From Citricoccus muralis (GTDB lineage Bacteria; Actinomycetota; Actinomycetes; Actinomycetales; Micrococcaceae): 64,000 bases of DNA. Within the stretch, counting starts at the first letter, position 1. The number at the start of each line of letters is the position of its first letter. The DNA lies in NCBI RefSeq assembly GCF_029637705.1, contig NZ_CP121252.1:868001-932000 (forward strand). The letters are read 5' to 3'. Shown here one piece after another: positions 15,664 to 24,820 of the stretch. The translations under genes and the position numbers were made by a program. The notes beneath the pieces are model-generated. The model ran no database searches, had not been told where the DNA came from, and saw only the letters and a list, made by a program, of their open reading frames with translations.

Positions 15664-18177
15664 ATGGCTCAGGATCATCAGACTTCATTGCCCGGTTTCT
15701 TGCCCGCTTTCACCTCCCGCCCGGGGACGGCGCTGGCAGACCCGGAATTCACCACGGCCCCCGAAGCTGCGGATGCTCGGACGACATCGGACGATGCCCT
15801 GGTTAATGGACTCAACGATCCTCAGGCCCAAGCCGTGCAACACACCGCCGGTCCGCTCCTGATCGTCGCCGGCGCCGGCTCGGGCAAAACCCGGGTGCTG
15901 ACGCACCGCATCGCCTGGCTGCTGGCCACCGGAGCCGCGCGTCCGCATGAGTTCATGGCGATCACCTTTACTAATAAGGCCGCCGCCGAAATGCGCGAGC
16001 GCATCACCTCCTTGATTGGGGCGGCCGCCCAGCAGATGTGGATCTCCACTTTCCACTCGTCGTGCGTGAGGATTCTGCGACGCGGGGCCACCCACGTGGG
16101 GCTGAAATCCAACTTCTCCATCTACGACTCGGCGGATTCTCTGCGCCTGGTCACCACCATCGCCAAGCTGAACGATCTGGACCCGAAGCGATTCGCGCCC
16201 AAGGGGCTACTCAACAAGATCAGCGCGCTGAAAAACGAACTCATCGACGCCGATTCCTTCGCCTCTACCGCGGCGGCCGACCCGTACAACCAGGCCGTGG
16301 CGACGGTGTATTCGGAGTACGCCTCCCGGCTGCGCCAGGCCAACGCCATGGACTTCGACGACCTCATCGCCACCACGGTGCACATGTTTGAGGCATTCCC
16401 GGCAGTGCTGGATAACTATCGACGCCGCTTCCGGTTCGTGCTGGTTGACGAGTACCAGGACACCAACCACGCCCAGTACAGGCTGGTGCGATTGCTCACC
16501 GGCCCCGCAAACGAGCCACAGGGCGTGGAAACAGCAGGCGGGCAGCTCACCGTCGTGGGTGACTCGGATCAGTCGATCTACGCCTTCCGCGGTGCAGACA
16601 TCCGCAACATCGTCGAGTTCGAACAGGACTACCCGGACGCGACCACCATCAAGCTTGAGCAGAACTACCGCTCCACGCAGACCATCCTGGACGCAGCAAA
16701 TGCCGTGATTTCGAAGAACCCGGCGCGGACCAAGAAAAACCTGTGGACCGCCGAAGGTCCGGGGGAGAAGATCATCGGCTACGCCGCTGAATCGGAAACC
16801 TCGGAAGCCGACTGGATCGCCGGCAAGGTCGATGAACTCATGGACACCGACGGGATTCGCCCCGCGGACATTGCGGTGTTCTACCGCACCAACGCCCAGT
16901 CGCGTTCCCTGGAAGAGCGGCTGATTGCCAAGGGCATCCCGTATCGTGTGGTCGGCGGCACCCGGTTCTACGATCGCAAAGAGATCAAGGACGCGCTGGC
17001 CTACCTGCGGGTGATCGACAACCCCGACGACGACGTCAACCTGCGCCGGATCCTCAACGAGCCCAAACGCGGCATCGGCGACCGGGCCGAGGGCGCGGTG
17101 GCCGCCCTGCAGCAACGCGAGCGCATCACCTTCATGGAGGCCCTGCGCCGTGCCGAAGAAGCCCCCGGGGTGGCGACGCGTTCGGTGAAATCCATTGTCG
17201 GATTCGTGCAGCTGATGGACGATCTCAGCGAAATTGCTGAGACGCAGGGGCCGGCCACCGTGCTGGAAGCGGTGCTGGAGCAAACCGGAATGCTGCAGAA
17301 TTTGCGCGAATCCGAGGACCTGCAGGACGAATCCCGCGCCGACAACCTCGGCGAGCTCGTGGCCGTGGTGCGCGAATTTGAGAAGACCCACGTTCAGGGC
17401 ACCTTGGGGGAGTTCCTCGAGCAGGTGGCGCTGGTGGCCGACGCCGATCAGTTGCCCAGCGCCCCCGACGCCGAGGGTGAACGACTGGCCGATCAGCTCG
17501 GCCAGGTCACCCTGATGACCCTGCACACCGCCAAGGGCCTGGAGTTTCCGGTGGTGTTCCTCACCGGCATGGAGCACGGTGTATTCCCGCACTCGCGCTC
17601 CATGACTGACGAGAAGGAACTAGCGGAGGAACGTCGCCTCGCCTATGTGGGGCTCACCCGCGCCCGGAAACGGCTGTTCCTCTCGCGTGCCGAAGCCCGT
17701 TCCCTGTGGGGGCAACACCAATTTAACCCGCCCAGTCAGTTCCTGGGGGAGATCCCGGAAGAGCTGATCGAATGGGAACGCGTGGGACGCACCAACCCCG
17801 GGTCCTTCGGCGGCGGTTCCGTCGGCGGTTTCGCCTCCCCGGGGTCGCGCTACAACCAGCGGTTCACCGGCTCGCACTGGGGTGCATCGACGTCGAAGTC
17901 AAACTATGGAGGAGGCGGCCGCGACGAGGACGGCAACCGAGAGGTCATTCGCCCGGCAGCACGCTCCGGTACGGGTGGTCCTCGGCGTCGTGTGGACGAA
18001 TCCAAGGAGCTGATTTCGCTGTCGGTGGGTGACCGCGTCAGCCACGCTAGTTTCGGCGAAGGCCAGGTCACGGCGCTGACCGGATCGGGTGATAAGACGG
18101 TCGCCACGGTGGTGTTTGGCGGTACGGAGAAGCGCCTGCTGCTCCGCTATGCGCCGCTGACGCGAATCGAGTCCTGA
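15664..18177 (+). CDS. pcrA: ATP-dependent DNA helicase PcrA/UvrD
   Basis: A superfamily 1A 3'-to-5' helicase of about 838 residues. Walker A is GAGSGKTRVL, with FTNKAAAEMRER, DEYQDTN (Walker B), GDSDQSIYAFRGAD, QNYRST, TLHTAKGLEF and VGLTRAR following in canonical order. The C-terminal Tudor-like tail (VGDRVSHASFGEGQVTAL) binds RNA polymerase in the PcrA group. It acts in nucleotide excision repair and removal of RecA or stalled polymerase. ATG 15664 has GGTGG upstream; GTG 15655 is an alternative. Confidence 0.95.
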   Translation: MAQDHQTSLPGFLPAFTSRPGTALADPEFTTAPEAADARTTSDDALVNGLNDPQAQAVQHTAGPLLIVAGAGSGKTRVLTHRIAWLLATGAARPHEFMAITFTNKAAAEMRERITSLIGAAAQQMWISTFHSSCVRILRRGATHVGLKSNFSIYDSADSLRLVTTIAKLNDLDPKRFAPKGLLNKISALKNELIDADSFASTAAADPYNQAVATVYSEYASRLRQANAMDFDDLIATTVHMFEAFPAVLDNYRRRFRFVLVDEYQDTNHAQYRLVRLLTGPANEPQGVETAGGQLTVVGDSDQSIYAFRGADIRNIVEFEQDYPDATTIKLEQNYRSTQTILDAANAVISKNPARTKKNLWTAEGPGEKIIGYAAESETSEADWIAGKVDELMDTDGIRPADIAVFYRTNAQSRSLEERLIAKGIPYRVVGGTRFYDRKEIKDALAYLRVIDNPDDDVNLRRILNEPKRGIGDRAEGAVAALQQRERITFMEALRRAEEAPGVATRSVKSIVGFVQLMDDLSEIAETQGPATVLEAVLEQTGMLQNLRESEDLQDESRADNLGELVAVVREFEKTHVQGTLGEFLEQVALVADADQLPSAPDAEGERLADQLGQVTLMTLHTAKGLEFPVVFLTGMEHGVFPHSRSMTDEKELAEERRLAYVGLTRARKRLFLSRAEARSLWGQHQFNPPSQFLGEIPEELIEWERVGRTNPGSFGGGSVGGFASPGSRYNQRFTGSHWGASTSKSNYGGGGRDEDGNREVIRPAARSGTGGPRRRVDESKELISLSVGDRVSHASFGEGQVTALTGSGDKTVATVVFGGTEKRLLLRYAPLTRIES

Positions 18178-18243
18178 GAACAGCGTCTTATCACCGCCGA
18201 AACCCTGCAAACTCGGCGCGTCTGGTCTAAGGTTGGAGAGGAC

Positions 18244-18268
18244 GATCCGGCGTGACCGGATCCTTCTT
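18244..18268 (+). terminator. Possible terminator after pcrA
   Basis: GATCCGG (18244-18250) pairs with CCGGATC (18256-18262) around CGTGA, followed by a pyrimidine run CTTCTTG. The T-run is weak, so termination may be partial. Confidence 0.4.
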
Positions 18269-18343
18269 GAGCGCACAGGTTTCGGGGTGTCCTCGATCCA
18301 CCGCTCATCATCCCTATAGTCAAGGCAGAAGGACTTAATTCCC

Positions 18344-19507
18344 GTGGACCTGTATGAGTACCAGGCACGCGATCTGTTCGAGGCACACGGTGTTCCCGTG
18401 CTGGCCGGCATCGTGGCGCAAACCCCGGAAGAAGCCAAGGCTGCGGCCGAGAAGATCGGCGGAGTCACCGTCGTGAAAGCTCAGGTCAAAGTCGGCGGTC
18501 GCGGCAAGGCCGGTGGTGTCAAGGTCGCTAAGACCGCTGACGAAGCCTATGAGCACGCGAAGGCCATCCTCGGCATGGACATCAAGGGGCACACCGTGCA
18601 CCAGGTGATGATCGCCCAGGGTGCCGATATCGCGGAAGAGTACTACTTCTCCGTGCTCCTGGACCGCGCCAACCGCACCTACCTGGCCATGTGCTCGGTG
18701 GAAGGCGGCATGGAGATCGAGCAGCTCGCCGTCGAGCGTCCTGAGGCCCTGGCCAAGGTTCCTGTCTCCGCCCTGACCGGTATCGATGCCGACACCGCCG
18801 CGAAGATCGTGGCCGAAGCCAACTTCCCGGAGGAACTGCGCGGCCCGGTGGCCGACGTCATCGTCAAACTCTGGGACGTGTTCAAAGGCGAAGACGCCAC
18901 CCTGGTTGAGGTGAACCCGCTGGTGAAGACCGGTGACGGCACCATCCTCGCCCTCGACGGCAAGGTGTCCCTGGACGAGAACGCCGCGTTCCGTCAGGAA
19001 GGCCACAGTGCCCTCGTGGACAAGCGCACCGAGGACCCGCTGGAGGCCAAGGCCAAGGAGAACGACCTCAACTACGTCAAACTGGACGGCCAGGTCGGCA
19101 TCATCGGTAACGGTGCAGGTCTGGTGATGTCGACTCTCGACGTCGTCGCCTACGCCGGCGAGAACCACGGCAACGTGAAGCCCGCTAACTTCCTGGACAT
19201 CGGCGGTGGCGCCTCGGCTGAGGTCATGGCGAACGGTCTCGACGTCATCCTCGGCGACGACCAGGTGAAGTCCGTGTTCGTCAACGTCTTCGGTGGCATC
19301 ACCTCCTGCGACGCGGTGGCTAGCGGTATCGTCAAGGCTCTCGAGATCCTCGGTGATTCTGCTACCAAGCCGCTGGTCGTCCGTCTGGACGGCAACAACG
19401 TGGAGGAAGGTCGGAAGGTTCTGGCCGACGCCAACCACCCGCTCGTCACCCTGGCCACCACGATGGACGAAGGCGCCGACAAGGCTGCCGAGCTGGCCAA
19501 CAAGTAA
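18344..19507 (+). CDS. sucC: Succinyl-CoA synthetase (ADP-forming) beta subunit
   Basis: A 387-residue ATP-grasp subunit that, with SucD, interconverts succinyl-CoA and succinate with substrate-level phosphorylation in the TCA cycle. Typical features: N-terminal [35 protein letters not shown], the VEVNPLV block, and the C-terminal [17 protein letters not shown] region. A GTG start with AAGGAC upstream is used. sucD follows after 24 bp. Confidence 0.97.
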   Translation: MDLYEYQARDLFEAHGVPVLAGIVAQTPEEAKAAAEKIGGVTVVKAQVKVGGRGKAGGVKVAKTADEAYEHAKAILGMDIKGHTVHQVMIAQGADIAEEYYFSVLLDRANRTYLAMCSVEGGMEIEQLAVERPEALAKVPVSALTGIDADTAAKIVAEANFPEELRGPVADVIVKLWDVFKGEDATLVEVNPLVKTGDGTILALDGKVSLDENAAFRQEGHSALVDKRTEDPLEAKAKENDLNYVKLDGQVGIIGNGAGLVMSTLDVVAYAGENHGNVKPANFLDIGGGASAEVMANGLDVILGDDQVKSVFVNVFGGITSCDAVASGIVKALEILGDSATKPLVVRLDGNNVEEGRKVLADANHPLVTLATTMDEGADKAAELANK

Positions 19508-19531
19508 GCACGTAAGGACGGACCACACCCC

Positions 19532-20452
19532 ATGTCTATCTACCTGAACAAGGATTCCAAGGTCATCGTCCAGGGCATCACCGGCGGCGAAGGCACCAAG
19601 CACACCGCCCTGATGCTCAAGGCCGGGACCAACATCGTCGGCGGCGTGAACGCACGCAAGGCCGGCACCACCGTGACCCACACCCACTCCGAGGGCTACG
19701 AAGTTGATCTGCCCGTGTTCGGTTCCGTGGCTGAGGCCATGGAGAAGACCGGTGCCGACGTGTCGGTGGCCTTCGTGCCGCCGAAGTTCGCCAAGGACGC
19801 TGCCGTGGAAGCCATCGAAGCAGGCATTCCGCTGCTCGTGGTGATCACCGAGGGCATCCCGGTCCAGGACACCGCCGAGTTCTACGCTCTGGCCGAGTCC
19901 AAGACCGACGCCGACGGCAATCCCACCACCCGCGTGATCGGCCCGAACTGCCCCGGCGTGATCACCCCGGGTCAGGCTCTGGCCGGCATCACCCCGGCGA
20001 ACATCACCGGCTCCGGGCCCATCGGCCTGGTGTCCAAGTCGGGCACCCTGACCTACCAGATGATGTACGAGCTGCGTGACTTCGGCTTCTCGACCGCCAT
20101 CGGTATCGGCGGCGACCCCGTCATCGGCACCACCCACATTGACGCCCTGGCTGCGTTCGAGGCGGACCCGGAGACCGAGGCCATCGTGATGATCGGTGAG
20201 ATCGGCGGCGACGCCGAGGAGCGCGCCGCAGAGTTCATCAAGGCCAACGTCACTAAGCCGGTCGTCGGCTACGTGGCCGGCTTCACCGCACCCGAGGGCA
20301 AGACCATGGGCCACGCCGGCGCCATCGTCTCCGGTTCCTCGGGCACCGCGGAGGCCAAAAAGGAAGCCCTCGAGGCCGCTGGCGTGAAGGTCGGCAAGAC
20401 GCCGTCCGAAACCGCACAGCTGATGCGCGAGATCTTGCAGAACCGCGGCTGA
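19532..20452 (+). CDS. sucD: Succinyl-CoA synthetase alpha subunit
   Basis: 306 residues. N-terminal CoA-binding Rossmann motif [20 protein letters not shown], and the phospho-histidine loop [14 protein letters not shown] with the catalytic His near residue 252. It forms the catalytic complex with SucC and is co-transcribed with it. The operon ends in a strong hairpin at 20467-20515. Confidence 0.97.
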   Translation: MSIYLNKDSKVIVQGITGGEGTKHTALMLKAGTNIVGGVNARKAGTTVTHTHSEGYEVDLPVFGSVAEAMEKTGADVSVAFVPPKFAKDAAVEAIEAGIPLLVVITEGIPVQDTAEFYALAESKTDADGNPTTRVIGPNCPGVITPGQALAGITPANITGSGPIGLVSKSGTLTYQMMYELRDFGFSTAIGIGGDPVIGTTHIDALAAFEADPETEAIVMIGEIGGDAEERAAEFIKANVTKPVVGYVAGFTAPEGKTMGHAGAIVSGSSGTAEAKKEALEAAGVKVGKTPSETAQLMREILQNRG

Positions 20453-20466
20453 TCCCCGCACCACGC

Positions 20467-20515
20467 ACCGGGCGCCCGGGACTGGCTCATTGCGAGCCGG
20501 ACCCGGGCGCCCGGT
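20467..20515. terminator. Bidirectional terminator between sucD and the PTH2 gene
   Basis: A perfect 14-bp inverted repeat ACCGGGCGCCCGGG (20467-20480) / CCCGGGCGCCCGGT (20502-20515) with an inner GGCTC/GAGCC pairing, followed on the plus strand by CGTTT. It lies between convergent genes. Confidence 0.8.
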
Positions 20516-20538
20516 CGTTTACCCCAGTGGTTGTTGGA

Positions 20539-21303
20539 TTACCAGAAGGCTCGGGCAGTCTCCGTCGGCCCGTTCACCTCCGTGAGTCCAGCATCGACGA
20601 CGCGGATCGGCAGATCCTGGCGCACCCACAGCGGATCCTGGTCGCTCTCCGGTTCCACGATGTTCACCCGGAACCCGTCGGCTCGCCACGCGTCGAGTAG
20701 TGCGGTCGCGGCCGGGGAATCTGAGCTGGGTTCGGCGGCGACGACGCAGAGCCGCTCATAGGCCAGCTGGGCAGCATGGCCCGCCTGGGCTGCTGCCTTG
20801 CCGGTGGACAGTTCCAACCCAGGAGCCATCACCACGGTGACCACGGCGTCGGCTTGAGACTGTGCAGACACAGCTGGTTCGATACTGCGCGGAAATTCGG
20901 TGCCGCCCACCTGCAGTTTCTTCACCTCTGGAGGCAACGGTGTCAGTGGACCGGGCACCAGCGCACGCACCTCGGCCGCAGACGTGCTGTTCTGCGTGTG
21001 ATTCACCGTGACGGTGAGCCCGGGCAGGTGCTGCACGTCGTCCCAACGCTTGTTGTCGGCCCGGCGGGTGACCTTGCGGATCCAGCCCGCGCGCCAGTGC
21101 CGTACGGCTGAAGCCCAGTCGCCGTCGCCGTGGGAACGAGGATCATCGAGCAGTCGTGCCACCGCCGTGGCGGCGGCGGCCAGCACATCCCGGTGCAGTG
21201 CCGGATCAGTCTTCACCCGGTGGACCACCAGCTGCATCGCCCAAGGATCATTATGGTCCGGGTGGTCGGGTCCCGAGCGCTGGGGCTGACGCAGATCGCT
21301 CAC
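20539..21303 (-). CDS. PTH2-type peptidyl-tRNA hydrolase domain protein
   Basis: 254 residues. The C-terminal half carries the PTH2 signature: VVMAPGLELSTGKAAAQAGH, a helix with AAQLAYE, and RVVDAGLTEV near the end. PTH2 proteins release peptides from tRNA and are an alternative to bacterial Pth. The N-terminal half (about 1-130) is a conserved-looking extension of unknown role. The GTG at 21303 overlaps the stop of the aldo/keto reductase (GTGA), indicating translational coupling. Confidence 0.8.
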   Translation of the reverse strand: MSDLRQPQRSGPDHPDHNDPWAMQLVVHRVKTDPALHRDVLAAAATAVARLLDDPRSHGDGDWASAVRHWRAGWIRKVTRRADNKRWDDVQHLPGLTVTVNHTQNSTSAAEVRALVPGPLTPLPPEVKKLQVGGTEFPRSIEPAVSAQSQADAVVTVVMAPGLELSTGKAAAQAGHAAQLAYERLCVVAAEPSSDSPAATALLDAWRADGFRVNIVEPESDQDPLWVRQDLPIRVVDAGLTEVNGPTETARAFW

Positions 21304-22334
21304 GCCGGGGCGTCCTCGGTGTCGATGGTGGCCCGGGCTTTTTCTGCATAGCGGTGGCCGTGCACGGTGGCGTGGTTGATGATGTCGCCCCAGCGTAAGA
21401 CATCCACCGGGCTGATCCGCAGTTGTTCGGCGGACTGATCCTCGAGTAGGTGATCCCAGTTGATGGTGCCCGGAATCGCCACCACGTTCTCGCCCTGGGC
21501 GAGCACCCAGGCCAGGGCCAAGGCGGCGACGGTGGTGCCGTGGGCGCGGGCCTGCTCAGCGAGCTTCTCGCGCAGGCGCAGATTCTCCGGGTAGTTCTCG
21601 GCGGAGAACCGGGGCATAGTGCTGCGCACATCGGAAGCGGCGAGGTCTTCAGTGCGCGGGGGAGCGTCAGAGAGGAAGCCTCGAGCGACCGGGGAGAACG
21701 CCACCAGGGTGGTGCCGGTCTCGCGGCAGGCCTCTAACAGTCCCCACTCCGGGTTGCGTGTCCACAGCGAGTACTCGTTCTGCACGGCGGCCACCGGATG
21801 CACAGCGTCGGCGCGGCGCAGCGTCTCGGCGGAGATTTCGGAGAGCCCGTAGGCGCCGATCTTGCCTTGCGTGATCATCTCGGCCAGGGCGCCGGCCGAC
21901 TCTTCTACCGGAACTTCTGGGTCCAGTCGGTGGAGGTAATACAGGTCGATGTGGTCGGTCTGCAGGCGCCGCAGGGAATCCTCGACCTGGGCCCGCAAGG
22001 TCTCGGGACGACCATCGATACGCCGATCCCCGGACTGGGTCAGCCCGCATTTGGAGGCCAGCAGCACTCGGTCGCGCAGTCGACCCTGCGAGGTGGTGGT
22101 GGACAGGGCGCGGCCGACGAGTTCCTCATTGCGCCCGCCTCCGTAGAGGGTGGCGGTGTCGAGGTGGTCGATCCCCGCTTCGGTGACGGCACGGACCAGC
22201 AGGTCCACCGCGGCGTCGTCGTCGAGAAAACGGGTGTAGCCGTGGTTGAGGTTCATGCAGCCCAGCCCGATGGGGCGCACCGGGCGTCCGGCGAGCAGGC
22301 GCGGCGATGACAGGTCGGTAATCATCATGGTCAT
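21300..22334 (-). CDS. Aldo/keto reductase
   Basis: A 344-residue (beta/alpha)8 NADPH-dependent oxidoreductase. Catalytic positions are visible: Asp and Tyr in HLDTATLYGGGRNEE, Lys in LLASKCGL and His in LYYLHRLDP; the GTINWDHL region near residue 290 contacts the cofactor. It resembles the YghZ/IolS-like group (AKR11-13). ATG 22334 follows GGAG by five bases and is preferred over GTG 22343. Substrate unknown. Confidence 0.9.
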   Translation of the reverse strand: MTMMITDLSSPRLLAGRPVRPIGLGCMNLNHGYTRFLDDDAAVDLLVRAVTEAGIDHLDTATLYGGGRNEELVGRALSTTTSQGRLRDRVLLASKCGLTQSGDRRIDGRPETLRAQVEDSLRRLQTDHIDLYYLHRLDPEVPVEESAGALAEMITQGKIGAYGLSEISAETLRRADAVHPVAAVQNEYSLWTRNPEWGLLEACRETGTTLVAFSPVARGFLSDAPPRTEDLAASDVRSTMPRFSAENYPENLRLREKLAEQARAHGTTVAALALAWVLAQGENVVAIPGTINWDHLLEDQSAEQLRISPVDVLRWGDIINHATVHGHRYAEKARATIDTEDAPA

Positions 22335-22377
22335 GCGCTCCACTCTAGTGCGGCGGCGTGGGGGACGTGACGCGGGA

Positions 22378-23514
22378 TTACGCCACGGAGACGTCGAAGA
22401 TCAGCCCCAGCACGTAGGTGACGCCGGCCGCGCCCAGGCCGATGAGCAGCTGACGCAGGGCGCGTTTGAGCGGGGAGGCCCCGGAAAGCAGTCCGACCAC
22501 GCCGCCGGTGCCGAGTAACGCCAGGGACACCAAGCCCAGGGACCAGAGCAGGGCGGTGAATCCGGTGGCGCCGAGCAGGAAGGGCAACACCGGGATGATC
22601 GCACCGGAGGCGAAGAAACAGAAGCTGGAGGCGGCCGCACCCCAGGCGTTGCCGATTTCAGCGTGCTCTTCGGAGTAGTCGACGGGGCCCTGGGAGCCGT
22701 CGGGGCGGGCGGAGTAGCTGGGGTTGCAGTCGCAGGTGAAGTAGCCGAGGCGTTCCTGGGCGCGGTGGTGAGCTTCGGCCTGGTCCATGCCGCGGGCCCG
22801 GTAGACCAGCTCGAGCTCGTTCTGGTCCAGGTCCAGATGACTGGCCGCGTCGAGGGTGACCTGGGTGGGGGCGGAGGCTTCGAGTAGTTCACGCTGGGAG
22901 CGCACGGAGACGAACTCTCCGGCGCCCATGGACAGGGCGCCGGCTAGCAGCCCAGCCAGGCCGGTGATCAGCACGACCTCATTGGAGACGCTGGTGGCAC
23001 CGATGCCCATGACCAGGGCCAGGTTGGACACCAGTCCGTCGTTGGCGCCGAAGACGGCGGCGCGGAAGTTTCCGGCGAGTTGTTCGCGGCCCCGTGCGGC
23101 CAGACCCCTGACCACCTCCTCGTGGATGGCCTCGTCGGCGACCATGCCTTCGGGAGCGTCTTTGTCGCGGGCGTAGGGGGAGTCGGATTCGGCGCGCTGG
23201 ATCAGTGCCAGCACGAATACGGAGCCGAACATGCGGGCCAGCCAGCGCAACAGCACCCGGCGCAGTGACGGCCGCGGTGGATGCTCGGCGTGGGCTCCCA
23301 GCAGGCTGCGCCAATGATTTTCGTGCCGTTTTTCAGCCTCGGCCAACCCGAGCAAGATCTCCCGGTCAGGGCCGGTTTTGCGGGCGGCAATGTCGCGGTA
23401 GATCTGACCTTCGACGATTTCGTCTGAGAGGTAGCGGCGCCAGCGTTTGATCTGCTCCGGGCTTGGCGGTTGCCCCGGGGCGGCGTTGACTGCGGGGGAG
23501 TCGGCGGTAGACAT
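22378..23514 (-). CDS. Ferritin-like/VIT1 fusion (MbfA-type iron or manganese exporter)
   Basis: 378 residues in two parts. The first ~100 form a ferritin-like four-helix segment with Glu/His ligand candidates (YLSDEIVEGQIYRDIA, GLAEAEKRHENHW). The rest is a VIT1/CCC1 membrane domain (FRAAVFGANDGLVSNLALV, then GLLAGALSMGAGEFVSV, with two more hydrophobic helices at the C-terminus). Related MbfA proteins export iron and protect against peroxide; here the ion is inferred. Start 23514 follows GAGG. It is divergent from two DUF202 genes. Confidence 0.85.
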   Translation of the reverse strand: MSTADSPAVNAAPGQPPSPEQIKRWRRYLSDEIVEGQIYRDIAARKTGPDREILLGLAEAEKRHENHWRSLLGAHAEHPPRPSLRRVLLRWLARMFGSVFVLALIQRAESDSPYARDKDAPEGMVADEAIHEEVVRGLAARGREQLAGNFRAAVFGANDGLVSNLALVMGIGATSVSNEVVLITGLAGLLAGALSMGAGEFVSVRSQRELLEASAPTQVTLDAASHLDLDQNELELVYRARGMDQAEAHHRAQERLGYFTCDCNPSYSARPDGSQGPVDYSEEHAEIGNAWGAAASSFCFFASGAIIPVLPFLLGATGFTALLWSLGLVSLALLGTGGVVGLLSGASPLKRALRQLLIGLGAAGVTYVLGLIFDVSVA

Positions 23515-23655
23515 GGGCCTCACGGTGTTCGGTGTGATCTGGGTGGGTCGTCAGGTGGAGCGTCGCGGCGACGTCGTCCACCCAGGGAGTTTACTCTGGG
23601 GTCGTGGCCGGACCCAGTTCGGGTTCGGATGCTGAGATACGAGTACGCTGATGCC

Positions 23656-24042
23656 ATGACTACGCCTCCTGATACGCCCGAACCACGGTCCACCGTGGCG
23701 CGTCGGCTGCTGGCCGGAGGTCGGGAACCGGATCCGCGCTTCACCCTGGCCAACGAACGGACGTTTCTGGCCTGGATCCGCACCTCGCTGGCACTGTTAG
23801 CCGGCGGCGTGGCGGTGGAAGCGTTCACCGGCGGGCTCTTTGATGAGCTGACACGCCGGGTGCTGGGCTCGATTCTGCTGGTGCTGGCCGCGGTGATTGC
23901 GTTCAGCGCGGTGTTCCGGTGGATTCGGGTGGAACGGGCGATGCGGCGCGGGCAGGCGTTGCCGTTGCCGGTGTTGGCCCCGCTGCTGGCGTTGGGTACG
24001 GCCACGGCTGCCGCCGTCGTGTTCATGATGGTGACGATGTGA
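23656..24042 (+). CDS. DUF202 (YidH-like) membrane protein
   Basis: 128 residues with DPRFTLANERTFLAWIRTSL, the hallmark of DUF202/YidH proteins, followed by three membrane helices. ATG 23656 is used because no DUF202-like sequence lies upstream of it. The downstream gene overlaps by four bases. Function of this family is not established. Confidence 0.85.
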   Translation: MTTPPDTPEPRSTVARRLLAGGREPDPRFTLANERTFLAWIRTSLALLAGGVAVEAFTGGLFDELTRRVLGSILLVLAAVIAFSAVFRWIRVERAMRRGQALPLPVLAPLLALGTATAAAVVFMMVTM

Positions 24043-24365
24043 ACACCCTCTCGCTGCATGCGGATCCGGGGCTGCAGCCCGAGCGGACCGTGATGAGCTG
24101 GTCGCGCACGCTGATGGCGTTGTGCGTGACGGCGCTGTTTTTTCTGCGCTGGTACCCGGAGCAGGGCTTGGTCACCTTCGCCCCGGCGGTACTGTGTGCC
24201 ATAGCTGCTGGTGGTATTCATTTTTCGCAGCGGGCGCGTTACACCACTCAGTCCACCGGGATCGCCGCGGAGCGGGTGCGTGCCGATGTCTGGGCGGTGC
24301 TGTGGATGACGACGCTGGTGCTGGCACTGGCGTTGAGCGCACTGGTGGCAGTCTGGGTGCTGTGA
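24039..24365 (+). CDS. Second DUF202 membrane protein
   Basis: 108 residues from a GTG overlapping the previous stop (ATGTGA). It begins DPGLQPERTVMSWSRTLMAL, a DUF202-type entry to the first membrane helix, and has three hydrophobic segments. DUF202 proteins are commonly encoded in adjacent pairs, suggesting a hetero-oligomer; role unknown. Confidence 0.85.
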   Translation: MNTLSLHADPGLQPERTVMSWSRTLMALCVTALFFLRWYPEQGLVTFAPAVLCAIAAGGIHFSQRARYTTQSTGIAAERVRADVWAVLWMTTLVLALALSALVAVWVL

Positions 24366-24385
24366 CGCACTGGTCTAGTGAGGTC

Positions 24386-24820
24386 CTACCGCTCGGGGTG
24401 TGGACCGAAGGCGAAGTGGCGCCCGCTGATCTCGGTGACCTCCACGGCCACCACGTGATCTTTGAAAGTCGGTACCCAGGGGGTGAGCCCTAAGCGACGT
24501 ACCCGGCGGATGTCTTCCTCGTCGGTGAGTTCGCGGGCCAGGCCGCGGGCCACGACCGACCAGCCCTGATCGGGTAGCATGCCATCGGCTTCCAGGACGA
24601 CGGGCAGGCCCACTTCTGCGGCGGTGAGCTTAGACCCGGGAGCGGTGCGGAAGTAGACGACCGGTTGCTCGGTGAGGATATTAACCGGGAAGATCTCCAA
24701 CCGGTCGTCGCCCTGAAACGCTACTCGGGCGTGGCGGGTGTGGGTGAGGAGCTTCCAAGAGCGCTCGTCGTCGAGCACCAGCACCGGCTCCTGATCGGGG
24801 TGGGGGAACATGAGGTTCAT
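24386..24820 (-). CDS. PPOX-class flavin-binding protein
   Basis: 144 residues with a split beta-barrel pattern: LLTHTRHARVAF, EIFPVNILTEQPVVYFRT, and W-x-V-x-x-x-G (WSVVARGLARELTDEED), typical of the pyridoxamine 5'-phosphate oxidase superfamily. Many small actinobacterial members bind F420, FMN or heme. The ATG (24820) has GGAGG upstream and overlaps the stop of the upstream inositol-monophosphatase gene (ATGA). Confidence 0.8.
   Translation of the reverse strand: MNLMFPHPDQEPVLVLDDERSWKLLTHTRHARVAFQGDDRLEIFPVNILTEQPVVYFRTAPGSKLTAAEVGLPVVLEADGMLPDQGWSVVARGLARELTDEEDIRRVRRLGLTPWVPTFKDHVVAVEVTEISGRHFAFGPHPER

Noticed and set aside
18335-20464. A 709-codon open frame on the minus strand opposite sucC-sucD
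   Set aside because: It mirrors both sucC and sucD, has a His/Val/Gly-rich unstructured composition and no ribosome-binding site. It is a high-GC shadow.
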